Shown here piece after piece: positions 1 through 10,585 of a stretch of DNA of 64,000 nucleotides (positions are counted from its first letter, which is position 1; every line of letters starts with the position of its first letter). Source of the DNA: Ryuthela nishihirai (lineage: Eukaryota; Arthropoda; Arachnida; Araneae; Heptathelidae). The stretch is from assembly GCA_038380435.1 (NCBI GenBank), contig JAWZYU010000034.1:20873404-20937403 (forward strand), given 5' to 3'. Under the pieces are notes generated by a model, which was not told the origin of the DNA, ran no database searches, and saw nothing but the letters and a program-made list of their open reading frames with translations. Position numbers and translations under genes: made by a program.

Positions 1-90
1 GATGTAGCTGGAACCTATAGATGTATAAACAAACATTATCAAGATGCACAAGCAACAGTCATGCACATGCAGGAGCCAAGACATCTATGA
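1..90 (+). CDS. Immunoglobulin-like domain, terminal exon (partial)
   Basis: The window opens in frame 1 with about 29 codons that begin D-V-A-G-T-Y-R-C and end at a TGA at 88-90. The D-x-A-G-x-Y-x-C pattern is the classic F-strand signature of I-set/V-set immunoglobulin domains, where the Cys closes the domain disulphide. No GT donor follows in frame, so I read this as the last coding piece of a gene whose body lies left of the window. Only the last third of one Ig domain is visible, so the protein (adhesion molecule, receptor or secreted Ig protein) cannot be named. A chance match is possible in so short a piece. Confidence 0.5.
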   Translation, partial: DVAGTYRCINKHYQDAQATVMHMQEPRHL

Positions 91-288
91 ACATAATATG
101 GAACATATCGCAAATTCATTGATATTAGGAACCAAGAGTGTCATAAATAACTTCAATTTGTTAGATTTAACATTAAAAGGATTCAGGTTCACCAAACATG
201 ATTGCTACGTTACTGGGCTACCTCTGAAAGTCCGATGTCTGTGATAAACAGTGATTTTATTTATCTAAAATTATTTTTACAGTATGAA

Positions 289-294
289 AATAAA
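289..294 (+). promoter_or_regulatory. Possible polyadenylation signal AATAAA
   Basis: A canonical AATAAA lies about 200 bases after the TGA of the Ig-domain exon. The hexamer is common in AT-rich DNA, so only its position supports it. Confidence 0.3.
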
Positions 295-564
295 TAACAG
301 GCAAAGGAACTATTTCATGGCAAATCCATGTAAAATGAAGATGGCTTGAAAGGGTATAAGATAATAATATTCCATGCTTTCATTCATGCATCTCAGCTGC
401 AATGTTAGTAATGTAACTTTAATGTATTTACTTAGCTTAGGATCAACGGATGTATCGGAAATTCTATATTTTAATGAGATGTCAGGGAAAAATTCTTATG
501 ACAGTTTTACATGTTTCTTTATTTTTGCTTTGCCACATCTCATTGTCATTGCTATAAAAAAAAT

Positions 565-690
565 AACCCCCCCCCCCCCCCCCCCAAGCAGCTGCTCTCC
601 ACAGAGGTCTGAAAGGAGCCTGTCAGTTTATATGCCAGAGTAGAAGGTCTGAGAGGATGGCAGGACCTCAGCAGAAAAACGACAGGGAAA
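565..690 (-). mobile_element. SINE-B fragment (3' body) ending in a poly-C run
   Basis: Read on the - strand, this matches the body of the tRNA-derived SINE-B copies at 2744 and 25250: the part after the tRNA head with TTTCTGCTGAGGTCCTGCC, then the GCATATAAACTG and CAGACCTCTGTGG blocks. The tRNA-like head is missing. Where other copies carry a TATTTATTT tail, this one runs into 19 consecutive C on the + strand (567-585), which probably expanded after insertion. Confidence 0.65.
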
Positions 691-1097
691 TTAAAATTAA
701 TCTCCTCTGCTATCTGCAGAACAACAAACAAATGTTGCCAGTTTTCATTTTAAAGTCTCAAAATAAATGTGTGACATTACTGCTTAAATTATCCAGAGTA
801 ATTAGGTGAAGATTAGTGTTGATAAACCAATGGCATATATTACTGCAGAAATTTAAAAAACTCATCAACATTCATAATGTCACATCCAGTTTAATGGTGT
901 GTATGAATGAAGGGGAAACCAGTGCTATTTTCAGAGAATAGGCTATCTTGTCTGCAGGAGGCAGCACAGAGCAAGAAATATTTGTAAAGTTTGAAAGATG
1001 ACTGGCTGAGCCCTCTTACCCCTCTCCTTTCAGGTAATTTTGCTACCAGTAAGGTTAATTTTGCCTTCCTTTGGATTAATTATGCACCCATCTAGAT

Positions 1098-1290
1098 CAG
1101 TGGTTCTCAACCTTTTATGCTTCATGTACCCCCTGGAAATCTGTATGTAACTGGCACATCCCTTGTATAGATAGATAAAACTATAGTTGTAGTATAACAA
1201 TGGTTATTTTTTATTTTGTTACTCGATCTAGCAACTGTTGACCTCTCAAGGTGTACCCCCAAAAATTTTTATCTATGTGTTTTTTTTAAA
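1098..1290. mobile_element. Possible hAT-type terminus (relic)
   Basis: CAGTGGTTCTCAACCTTTT followed by GTACCCC resembles the end of many hAT transposons. The sequence around 1240-1262 (CTCAAGGTGTACCCCC) could be a related inner block. I could not find a matching inverted end or an 8-bp duplication, so this is a truncated relic at best. Confidence 0.25.
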
Positions 1291-1469
1291 CATAAACAAT
1301 GCTATATTTTAAATAAGTAATAAAGTATCGCAGGAAAATGTCCTGTACACAAGAAACATGTGAAATAATTAGTTGAAAAAAATTGGTTATCTCAGCAATG
1401 CAAATTTTGGAGAAATTTTTCAAGTTTGTAAAAAAGTTTTACAAAATTCTATTATGGATAATTCGAGAA

Positions 1470-2425
1470 CTACAATTACATTTGTTTGCAATTCCATCAT
1501 CTGTAATGATGATAGATGTATTTCTGGCCATAATGTAGGCCCTATATCATATTCTAAAGTTTCTTTGGCTATTTCTGAACGTAAACTACATAAATCTCCA
1601 AGGGCAGATAAAATTACTACTGAAATACTTAAGAGCTAGGAATATTTTTCTTGTTATGTGGCTGACTGAAATTTGAATATCTTTTATGATAAAGGCATTG
1701 TTCTTAAGGATTTTGCCAGTTATTATTATCCCTATTTTTAAAAAAGATGATCACAGTACATGTGATAACTATATGGACCTACTTTCTGTTCCAGGTAAAG
1801 TTCTTTGCATGATAATAATATCCAAAAGCCTTTATAATAACTTAATAAAATTTAAGAATCTGGTTGATGAGCGCTGTGGATTCAGAAGTGGCACAGGATA
1901 TATTGTTCAGATTTTTTTACATGCAGATTCTTAAGAAATATTTAGAGTTGCAGAAAAATTTGGTTACTAGCCTTGTAGATTTCAAAAGGGCTTTTGACTC
2001 TATTAACCTGGATAATTAGTGTTTGATCATGAGAACGTATGGCATACCAGACAAATTTGTTAACGTAATGAAAGCTCTCTATAATAACACAGAGTCATGT
2101 ATGAGAGTTGGTAAGGCTTATAGCATTGCTTCTGGTGTTTGGCAAGAGTGCATTTTGTCTCCTTTTCTCATTAGTTTGGTTATTGATTAATCTTAGAATT
2201 CACTTCTTAAGATCTAGGATCTTATATGGAATTTACTGCAAGGGGAAGATTTTGAGCTTACATGTTTAGAGAGCTGAAAATTTCCGATTTATATTATGCT
2301 GATAATTTGGCCTTTTTGGGAAATGATGAGATGAACTCTTTCATTACAGCTGTTGATGAGACTAGTAGTAGAGTAGGTTTAAAGAGTAGGTAGAGAAAAC
2401 TAAAGGGATGAAAGTAGATCAGGCA
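1470..2425 (+). pseudogene. LINE reverse transcriptase relic (RTE/CR1-like lineage 1)
   Basis: Broken frames reproduce the reverse transcriptase of the better copy at 36935-38995 in the same order: a C-N-D-D-R-C-I-S-G block, L-H-K-S with T-T-E-I-L, I-I-P-I-F-K-K-D, E-R-C-G-F-R-S-G, a VDFK.AFDS-like palm block, and near 2300 Y-Y-A-D-N where an active enzyme has YADD. There are several frameshifts and stops. It is an old, dead copy; neither endonuclease nor 3' end is attached. Confidence 0.8.
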
Positions 2426-2439
2426 GGCTGTGGCACCAG

Positions 2440-3125
2440 GATGCATCTGAGGTGAAAACAAGCTGGTGGAGGAATGTAATGCCTTTGGGCAATGTTCTGC
2501 TGGGAAACCCTGGGTCCAGTCATTCATGTTCAGGAAACTATGATGTCTACCACCTACTAAACATCATTGCAGACCAGGTACTCCTTTCAGTAGGATAATG
2601 TAACTTGCTACACTGCCCGAATTACTCGAGAATGGGTCGCGGAACATGAGGAAGACTTCCAGGTATTGCCCTGTTCTCCAAATTCCCCAGACATCAATCC
2701 AATCAAGCATCTGTGGTTTATATTGGGACAGCATATTTGATCTAGTTGTCCTGTGGGCAAGTGGTTAGCATGCTTGGCTACTGATCTAAGGGACCTGGGT
2801 TCGAGCCCCGGGTAAGGCATGGATGTGTGTGTCGTTTTTCTGCTGAGGTTCTGCCATACTCTCAGACTTTCTACTGTGGCATATAAACTGACAGGTTCCT
2901 GTCAGACCTCTGTGGCAAGCAGCTGCTTGAGGGGGTATTTATTTATTTAATATTTATTATATCTGATCTGTGGTGGCTAAACCACATAACTTACAAGAGT
3001 TAAAGGAACTGCTGATAACGTGTTGGTACCAGATACCATAAGACACCTTTAGAAATCTTGTAGCATCCATTCCTCACTGGGTCAGAGCTGTTTTGGTGGC
3101 ACGTGGAGGACCAACATCATATTAG
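2440..3125 (+). pseudogene. Tc1-like transposase relic, split by a SINE
   Basis: Before the SINE the frame reads D-N-V-T-C-Y-T-A-R and later S-P-D-I-N-P-I-K-H-L-W, the DN and NPIEHLW blocks of DD34E Tc1 transposases. The catalytic Glu is replaced by Lys in NPIKH. After the SINE the sequence resumes with the C-terminal block ending V-A-R-G-G-P-T. The Tc1 copy is therefore older than the SINE inserted at 2744-2958. The left boundary is approximate. Confidence 0.7.
2744..2958 (+). mobile_element. SINE-B (tRNA-derived), nested in Tc1 relic
   Basis: The head GGGCAAGTGGTTAGCATGC is a box A and GGGTTCGAGCCCCGGG a box B, as in a tRNA gene with an RNA polymerase III promoter. The box A form is closest to Ser/Leu tRNAs. 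An unrelated body follows, then a TATTTATTTA tail. The target duplication is ATATTTGATCT (2733-2743) versus ATATCTGATCT (2959-2969), one mismatch. This copy shows the full family layout, about 215 bp. Confidence 0.85.
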
Positions 3126-3261
3126 GCAGATGAACATAATGTTTTGGCACTTTGGTGTGTGTATGTGTGTATATATAAAGTGCATGTGATGATATTTTAA
3201 AAAATTAAAATTTATTGAGGTTAGTAAATTATGTTTATTTTATTGATTCTTATTTTTGAAG

Positions 3262-3461
3262 GAAAGTATGAAACTACTGTCTTCTTTCTTTAAAAACATT
3301 TATATAGATCAAATGAAATGTCCAATATATACAATAGGCCAACTTCAAAAATTAATGAATTCTTCAGAATTATCAGCATTTGATGATACCCATGGAATTG
3401 TCTATGCATGTATTTCAAGGCTTGATCTTGATGGATGTTCAAAGATTACTTCTTTCAGATG
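3262..3461 (+). CDS. MEIOB: MEIOB-like OB-fold protein, exon a
   Basis: An open exon of 200 nt follows an AG at 3260-3261 and ends at TG|GTAAGC. It encodes 66 codons plus two bases. The last part (V-Y-A-C-I-S-R-L-D-L-D-G, then S-F-R-W) resembles the start of the third OB fold of RPA1-like proteins. The split last codon is completed in frame by the exon at 7230, which supports both borders. MEIOB is a meiosis-specific single-strand DNA-binding protein that works with SPATA22 in recombination. The upstream exons encoding the N-terminal half were not found. The acceptor could lie a few bases downstream of the one chosen. Confidence 0.65.
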
Positions 3462-3929
3462 GTAAGCTATTTTCTGTTAATATTACAAAATTATAAATAT
3501 ATATGTAGTCAGTCCTCAAGTTACATCAATCTGGATTTATGGCAATCATCAATTACCAACTATGTTAGTGCTTACAACACTCATACCTGCACTTACATCA
3601 TGACAGTGGGTGCAACATAGCCTTAACTGCTCTTGTGCCATAAAACCCCAATCAACTAGCCAACCAACATCATGACAGTGACACTGTGCTTACTGCACAC
3701 TTAAGTCTGCCATATAACATGCTTCAGGTTACTTCTCTGTTCTCTTTTTAATAATTTTCTTAGTGCTTTTTAAGCAATTCTTAATCATTAAAAATCATTA
3801 TTTATCATCATTGGCATACTTGTAAGACATGCTTTCCATCTATATGGCAAATAGAAAGCCGCTTGGGTTAAAATTGCCGAGTAGTGCATATATGTGACAT
3901 AAAAAGAATGTTAATTAGAGGAGATCTTG

Positions 3930-4095
3930 ATCGGTGGCCGGTAGCTTAGTGGTCCAGAGCACCTGACATGTTATCAGGAGGTCGTGGGTTCGTATCCCAC
4001 CCAGCTCAAGACAATTTTTCCTCTAAAATTAGAATCGATGTCAAAGTGCTGATTTATCAGTGGGTTTTCCAAACCTGTTGGTGTGTCCCATACCA
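3930..4095 (+). mobile_element. SINE-C, tRNA-like repeat
   Basis: The head GGTAGCTTAGTGGTCCAGAGC (box A) and GTGGGTTCGTATCCCACC (box B) flank an anticodon arm with a 5-bp stem CCTGA/TCAGG. The body CAAGACAATTTTTCCTCTAAAATT recurs at 16455, 33690, 41344 and 60700. It is tRNA-derived, but the CTA/CCA-like context of a real tRNA gene is lacking and the acceptor stem does not close, so I call it a repeat and not a tRNA gene. Confidence 0.7.
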
Positions 4096-4396
4096 TGTCA
4101 ATGACTAATCAATATATTACATAATTTTCACCCAGTACTGAAATTGTAATTGCTCTGAATTTTCATTCTTAAAAAATCAATTTTAATTGTGTAAGGTTGG
4201 TATTTCTAGTAACAGCACGCTACCTTGTGGTAAACCTACATGCTGAGGATGTGAAGTTAGAAGTTGCTGACACCATCAGATTTGAAATGATCTATTTGAC
4301 ATATAATCTATTCAACCATGTCGGAAATGGAAACAAAAGCAAGAAATCTTATCTAAGAGTGCTCTGTGATTCACCAAATCACATGCCTTAGCTATA

Positions 4397-5721
4397 CAGG
4401 GTGTCCATAAAGTCTCTTTACAATTTAAAAAAATTATTAAAAAATCAAATGAAAAGATAAATATTTCAAAATTATTACAAAATGAGAAGTAGATATTGAA
4501 GTTTTTCCATCATTTAATACACCTCTATATGGGCACCAGTAGTTGCATGAAGCACATCAAGACGGTACTCGATTTCTTGCCATGTTCGCTGTAGCATAGC
4601 CTCATCGATGGTGGCAATGGCATCAGTGATCTTTTGCTTTAGGTCAGTGATGTCCCGTATCTTTGTTCGATACACGATATCTTTAACATAACCCCATAGA
4701 AAGAAGTCCAGGGGAGTGATATCTGGTGAACGAGTTGGTCAGGGAATTGGGCCATCCCTTCCAATCCACCGGTCTGGAAATGCTTGATTTAGGAACCCAC
4801 GGACTTGCAGTCCCCAGTGTGGTGGTGCACCATCTTGCTGGAAAATGATGGTTGGTTAAAGGTCATCTAGTTGTGGTGCCACATATTCAGTCAAAAGGTC
4901 AAAGTAAGCATTTGCAGTAATTGATGCCTCGTTGAAGAAAAATGGACCAAGGATTCGATTTCCCATGATCCCACACCACACATTAACCTTTGGACTATCT
5001 CGGTGAAGTTCACTAGTCACATGGGGGTGTTCTGATCTCCAGATTCTCACATTATGTGTGTTCAGTTTTTCTGAGACATGAAAGGTTGCCTCATCACTAA
5101 AACTCGGGTGAGGAATGTTTCATCCTCAAAAATTCGTTCCAGCATGTTAACTGCAAACTCTTTTCGTCTTGGTTTATCATTTGGCTCGAGGGCCTGTAAG
5201 AGTTGCACTTTGTAAGCGTACAATCGCAAGTTCTTGTGTAGGACTTTGTGCACTGTTGAACATGGTAGCTCTGTCTGGCAGCAGTACATATGGACGTTGT
5301 GGGAGATCGACTAAAAGCTTGTCTTACATGATCGATGTTTTCCTCAGATGTTCTTGGTCGTCCACTCCTCCCTTTATCCAACACTGTCCGTCTCCATAAA
5401 TTTCTTGTGCCATGCACGAATTGACAGACATGACGGTGGATCTCTTCCATACTTAATTCTGTAGTTTCGCTGAGTCTGTGTATCCGATTTCGTTTTAATA
5501 AACCATGATACACATTGTGCCTTCTCTTGAGGAGTAGCCATTTTTTAGAATTTCTTTAAAAAATACCTCTTTCATCAACATGGTACCTGAAATACGCAAA
5601 TGCAACGTGATTAAAAACTTTGATAACCACTTAGTACATAGAACAAATTTGATTAAGATATCTCATCAATTGCCCTTGTAATAAATTTTTTAAATTTTAA
5701 AGAGACTTTATGGACACCCTG
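4397..5721 (-). mobile_element. DD41D mariner-like DNA transposon, full length but dead
   Basis: The ends are near-perfect inverted repeats: CAGGGTGTCCATAAAGTCTC at 4397 and its complement ending at 5721. Both are flanked by TA within TATA, the target of the Tc1/mariner superfamily. The length is about 1.3 kb. The interior codes on the - strand for the transposase relic described separately (4514-5541). Confidence 0.9.
4514..5541 (-). pseudogene. DD41D mariner-like transposase (frameshifted)
   Basis: The frame starts at an ATG at 5541 (M-A-T-P-Q-E-K) and would end at a TAA at 4514-4516. The span of 1028 nt is not a multiple of three, so it contains frameshifts, and there is a TGG-to-TGA stop in the catalytic core. 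Visible in order are the N-terminal helix-turn-helix region, K-G-R-S-G-R-P-R-T-S, a first-Asp region (frameshifted), F-Q-Q-D-G-A-P-P-H, and D-I-T-P-L-D-F-F-L-W-G. I count 41 residues between the second and third catalytic Asp. That places it in the DD41D group rather than classical DD34D mariner. Not functional. Confidence 0.85.
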
Positions 5722-7229
5722 TATATCATTATGATTAAATGAAAGTTTTGTCTTTGAAGATCTTGTTGATAACAATTATAAATTGGCATTAGAGAATGTA
5801 TAATACTCTTCCTAGGGAGGAATCCAATGATCTCTGGTGGAAATGGTTGAAAGAAGAGAATTATCCATTTGATACATTCCCAAATTAATCTCTACATGAT
5901 TTTTGCTATTTGTGATAGTAAAGAAATTGGCTAAGTTGACTCATTATGTATTAGTTTCTATAAAACATATTCAGAAAATGTGGTCACAAAGTTAGAATCG
6001 GAATAAAATGTTCTTCCAGTCATCATTGACATACAGACCACTTTTTTTCAAATATATCCAAAGGTTCAGACATCAGTTTTCTTATTTCAATTATAATGAG
6101 CAATTGAGTATAGAGGAAAATTATTCAACATATTTAATGAATTTTGTACCCCTTGTAATGCTGCACCCTGTGTCCGTGCACCTTCTAGTTTCAGCACTGC
6201 TGATGTACCAATATTGATAATATATATTGAACAAATGATGATATATATACTGCACAAATTGTATTTACTGGTGTGCCAATCATTTTTGTCATTTGCATGA
6301 CTTTTTGGTTTTGCCAATAATAAAAATACTTCTGTTATCAAGATTGATGTGTTAATGATCTATTCTGTTAAAAAAAATTGTAAATGTTTAGAACCTTTAT
6401 TATGGTTATATTATCCATATTTTCTTGTCACTAGTCTATTTTTGTTTTGTTCCCTGACATTCCCTCGATTTGTTTTTGGGTAAATCCCCACTCTCTCTCT
6501 CTGTCCTCACCACCTCCCCTATATACAACTTCTATTATAAGTGTATGCCATTATATCAGAAATTATTTATCGAACACATAAAAAGGATATAGTTTATATT
6601 ACGCTAACAAATAATCATTTACTCTTTCTGTGTCAATGACTGTATATACATTACAAAAAACACTTGACTGACGGTGACTCAAGACACAAATACATTGCTG
6701 GTACAACCTTTCAGGAATCACAATTGCTTGCCTTTCTCAAGTTGAGAACTTGCACATGACAGTGATTTTCATTGAATGAAAACTGATCAAACCACTTTGG
6801 AGTAGGACAAGTGGAAGCTGTCTGTGCAATTAGGATCCATAGAATAGAGGTTTTACTGTATTGAAGTCTAATATGAATATAGAGAGATTGCTAATCATGA
6901 AAGATAAAAATTATGTAATTGTTGAAGAGATTTGATTAATATCAGATGAGTGATTGGATAGATAGTCTAGACTTGGTAAACAAGTAACTGTAATTTCATC
7001 TTTTCTAGAATAGATTAATATACTACTAAGTTGGCTTTGTGTATAATTATTTTTTATTCTTTAAGTTTATTAACAATTGTGCCCTCAACTGTCTTTATTG
7101 TTTTGTTAGAATGAAATTATATATTAAAATCATAAGATAAGGAGTTATTTTTTAAAAGCATTGCATTTATATTTTGTTTATTATAGTTTAGAGCTTTTAA
7201 AGTGAGTCAAGTTTATTTTTGATTCATAG
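5722..7229. other. MEIOB-like intron sequence, nothing recognised
   Basis: AT-rich DNA with a short CT microsatellite near 6493-6503. I see no exon, tRNA-like head or transposon end here. Confidence 0.5.
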
Positions 7230-7422
7230 TTCATGTTGCAAACAGTTAATACGTTCACCACAAGGGCAATGCTTAAATGGAAACTGTGCAGTAGGAGCAG
7301 GAGCTGAAATATCATCTCCTGAGCAGCAGTTTGATTTACGTATTTCACTGACAGACCACACAGGTTCCCTTCTGAAATGCCTTTTGTCAGGACAGGTGGC
7401 ACAGAATCTGTTTAATTGCACA
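7230..7422 (+). CDS. MEIOB: MEIOB-like OB-fold protein, exon b
   Basis: The exon begins after AG at 7228-7229 and ends ACA|GTAAGA. Its first base completes the split codon of the exon at 3262 as Cys. It encodes a Cys-rich start (C-S-C-C-K, then C-L-N-G-N-C), where RPA1 and MEIOB carry a zinc-binding element in the third OB fold. After it comes D-L-R-I-S-L-T-D-H-T-G-S-L-L-K-C-L-L-S-G, the central strands of that fold, and finally F-N-C-T. The TDHTG...C.LSG...A block is typical of MEIOB and RPA1 family C-terminal OB folds. The exon ends on a codon border (phase 0), matching the next exon. Confidence 0.75.
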
Positions 7423-7984
7423 GTAAGATATTGAACAATTATAACAATAGTATAATTAATTTATTCTTGTGTACCATTGCATGCATAGATTTGTGTATTA
7501 TTTCATAAAAGTTTATATCTTTTTTTGTAACACACTTTAAGTTGAGCTTTGTTAGAGTAAAAGTTTCCCCTGATAGCTATATTAATCCTTTCAGTATTTT
7601 ATGCCACACTATGGGACATTTAAATACCAATAAAACTATATAGTATTCTTAAAATAATTGAGCATTTCTTTAAATGGCATGTGCACCATGAAAGATAGGT
7701 CCATTTTTAATTCGATGTAGAAGATGTGTATGAGCAGTAACCGTCTCCACCTCTGCCTGCCCAGGATGTTTCTGCTGCTATTGTTGGATTAGTTGTTATT
7801 GGAATGCAAATTGAATCAGTTGTACATGGTTTTGTCAGTTGAGATGTGGGTGATTTTGGTTGAGAGATTGTTTAATGATTGGAGTGAATATATTGATTGA
7901 AGGTAAGACAAGAGTTTGCTGAACAGTGTCCTTACAGTGATATTGTAAGACCTAATTACATGTTAATGATATACAAAATATTTT

Positions 7985-8465
7985 GTTTGTGAAGATGCAA
8001 GGTCTTGGCAGACCAACAATCTTATCAAAGGAAAACTTCATGAGGTTTCAACAAGTGTTCTAAGAAGCCTGAACAGATCAGTTAAGAGGCATCTCAGTAA
8101 ATTGGTGTCATGCATACCACTGCACACAAATCACTGAGAAAATGACTATGTCTCAGTCCATACAAAGCAGCAGTCATGCAGGAACTTAAGGAATCACAAC
8201 AATCATATACATTATTTGAATAGTTTTGAAACTATTAGGGATAATGAAGAAGATGTGTTGAATTTTACTTTTTTCAGTGATGAAATGTGGTTTTATTTAT
8301 CAAGATATGTTAATAGCCAAAATGCTTGCATATGGTCAGCAGAAAATCCACACATGGCTGTAAAGATACCACTGTGCAATCTGAAAATTGATGTATGTGT
8401 GCTATATCATGGAGATAAATAATTGGCCCAATATTTTTTCAAGGTAGAATAAATGCAGAATGCTA
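7985..8465 (+). pseudogene. Mariner-like transposase fragment
   Basis: An open stretch encodes F-S-D-E-M-W-F-Y-L-S-R-Y-V-N-S-Q-N and I-W-S-A-E-N-P-H, the first-Asp region of mariner-like transposases. After a stop, I-G-P-I-F-F-Q-G-R-I-N-A-E follows in the same direction. The upstream helix-turn-helix part is present but broken. No terminal repeats were found and the second and third catalytic Asp are absent. Confidence 0.7.
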
Positions 8466-8706
8466 TTTGTAATTCAGTTCTTTATTCCTTCTTCGAACTG
8501 TTGAATGAAGATACATACTGAAATTAGCGGTGCATGTTTCCAACAATACATTATCATTCCGCATACAACTAATGTTTCCATGTGACTACTCCATGATATG
8601 TTTGGTGACAGACTCATTTCAAAGCCATTACACCATCCCCCCAAACACACCATTCCCCTGATCATGCCCTGATTTTTTCCCCCCACTTTTCTTCTCTGGA
8701 GCAATG

Positions 8707-8771
8707 AAAACTGCTGTCTATAGAGTATCCCCAAAACCTTGGGTTGGGGATACTCTATAGACAGCAGTTTT
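8707..8771. repeat. Perfect 28-bp hairpin
   Basis: Bases 8707-8734 are the exact reverse complement of 8744-8771, separated by 9 nt. The key part is CTGCTGTCTATAGAGTATCC. A G/T-rich stretch with TTGGGTTGGG units follows directly (8786-8811). No terminal duplication or coding content was found. Confidence 0.9.
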
Positions 8772-9039
8772 CCCTACCCAACCTTCTTGGGTTGGGTTGG
8801 GGAAGCCATTATGAACTTTCATCCCTAATATAATTGCAGATGATTTGTGTCTTTGCAAACATACAAAGATGTGTGAATGCCTATTTTTACACAAATAGGG
8901 TACCATTTTGAACATTAAAAGAAAAGATTTTTATGGAGGACATCTCATTTTTCTTTCTTTACATATCTTTTTATTGCTTTTTACTTGTCATTTGTTGGTT
9001 TGTCAAAACAGTTGTTCCACCATATCTTTTGAATGCCTG

Positions 9040-9760
9040 AGACAATAAATGATTTATGCATCAAATGAAAGCCTATCATGCGGGGAGTGTCATAGGGTAT
9101 GGAAAATTTAGCCCCCTGATTGTTTCTTCTTTCACAAAAAAGGGGAAATATGAAAACAATTGTTTCGCTATGTTTTTGAAATGCAAGGGCTGAAAGTAAC
9201 AGGCTACATATCAAATGAAACTTGTGACATGGGTTATGTCATAGGTTATAAAACAATTCTCACCATGCATATCCCCCCCCCCCAGGAAAAGGGGAAAATA
9301 TGTGGCATTGTTCTATATTATTTTTTGAGCACAAGGGCCAGGCATTAATGTTGAATATCAAATGAAAGCTTGTGATGTGGAGAGTATTTTGATTATCAAA
9401 TCCTCCCCCCTATTGCCTTTTTCCTCTAAAAACAGAGAACATGGAAATGTGAAATTTGTTCTACCAAATCTTTGAAATGGAAGGGCTCACACTTATGAAT
9501 TGGGTGTCAAATGAAAGCTCGTGTGAGGACCATCATAATCTACTTCGATTATGCCCTCTAGCATTCCCAAAGGGGGTTGGAAATTTTGCAAGGGTTCAAC
9601 ATTTACAAGTTATATCTCAAATGAAAGTTTGTGATGTCTACAGTGTCATGGGCTAATTCAAAAAATGACCTGTCCCCCCCTCCTTCCCCCAGAAAAAGGT
9701 AAGAATAAATGTGGTCAGTGTTTATGATTCATATATGAAATGAAAGTTTCTGAAAATAGG
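9040..9760 (+). repeat. Degenerate tandem repeat, unit about 110-150 bp
   Basis: The motif (A/T)TCAAATGAAAG(C/T)TTGTGATG, or a close variant, recurs at about 9060, 9207, 9355, 9507, 9617 and 9733. Between occurrences are C-runs followed by AAAAAGG(G)GAAA-type stretches and 'TTTGAAATG.AAGGGCT'. Spacing is 147, 148, 152, 110 and 116. The copies have diverged strongly, so the array is old. Confidence 0.7.
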
Positions 9761-10183
9761 TGTTTTAGTGATTCAGTTCTCACACAGAGTAAAAACTAGT
9801 TGAAAATATCCATGAGTCAAGAATGGTTGAAAGAACTCTCCTTCAGTTGAAAGTGAACTTTTAAAGGATTTAGTTTGTTAGGATACACATTATATTATTA
9901 TATATTGAAGCAAACTTATTTTTAAATTTGTCTTAATGGTTAAGTATCAGCACAAGCATATGTTGAGAAAAGTTCTCTTTCTGTCTTCATTATTTTTGTT
10001 TCATTTACATTATTATATACATCGTTATATTAATATGCAGATCAATAAGCTAAATTCATCTGGATGCATCCTCTTTTGTTCTCTTTCAAAAGAAATAATA
10101 AAACATTTGGAATACATAAACAATTTTCATATCTTAAATATGAGGTCAGCTATTAGGCACAATGTTTGGCTGGTTCTAAGCAT

Positions 10184-10573
10184 TGAGCTGGGTTGGGTTG
10201 TTTTACCTCTGAGCAACACTTTTTTGCACACTATGGGCTAAATGTCCAGGTCATAAAGACCCCGAAGGTTCAGAGAAGGTTGGGGAGGTTACCCACTGGA
10301 ACAGCTGTTGGGAGACAGATGATAGCCTCCTGTCAAGGCCATCCAGCGTGTTCTCTAACATGCACAGGGTATGGCTCTCCCACACACAGTGCCACGGCTT
10401 AATGTCCCATCCGATGGACAGCAGCCTTTCCAAGCCCATCGGTGTCTCCTACTGACTGTGGGCAGGGCAGGGAATTTTGCGGAGATAAATCTTACGCTGA
10501 CCCAGCTGGGACTCGAACCTGGAAACTACAGATTACAAGCCTGGCGCGCTACCAACTGAGCCACCCCCATCCC
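10184..10573 (-). mobile_element. SINE-A, full length
   Basis: Read on the - strand: a tRNA-Thr-like head with box A and box B (GGTTCGAGTCCC), a GC-rich body containing GATAAATCTC, ACGTCCCATC and CTGTCTCCCAACAGC blocks, and a 3' end GGTAAAACAACCCAACCC. The target duplication GGTTCTAAGCAT is exact (10172-10183, 10574-10585). In better copies the anticodon loop reads CTCGTAA, i.e. CGT at the anticodon. Confidence 0.9.
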
Positions 10574-10585
10574 GGTTCTAAGCAT

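Noticed and set aside
3935..4010. Possible tRNA gene with a CCTGA/TCAGG anticodon stem
   Set aside because: No paired acceptor stem, and the same head recurs with a shared non-tRNA body, so it is SINE-C.
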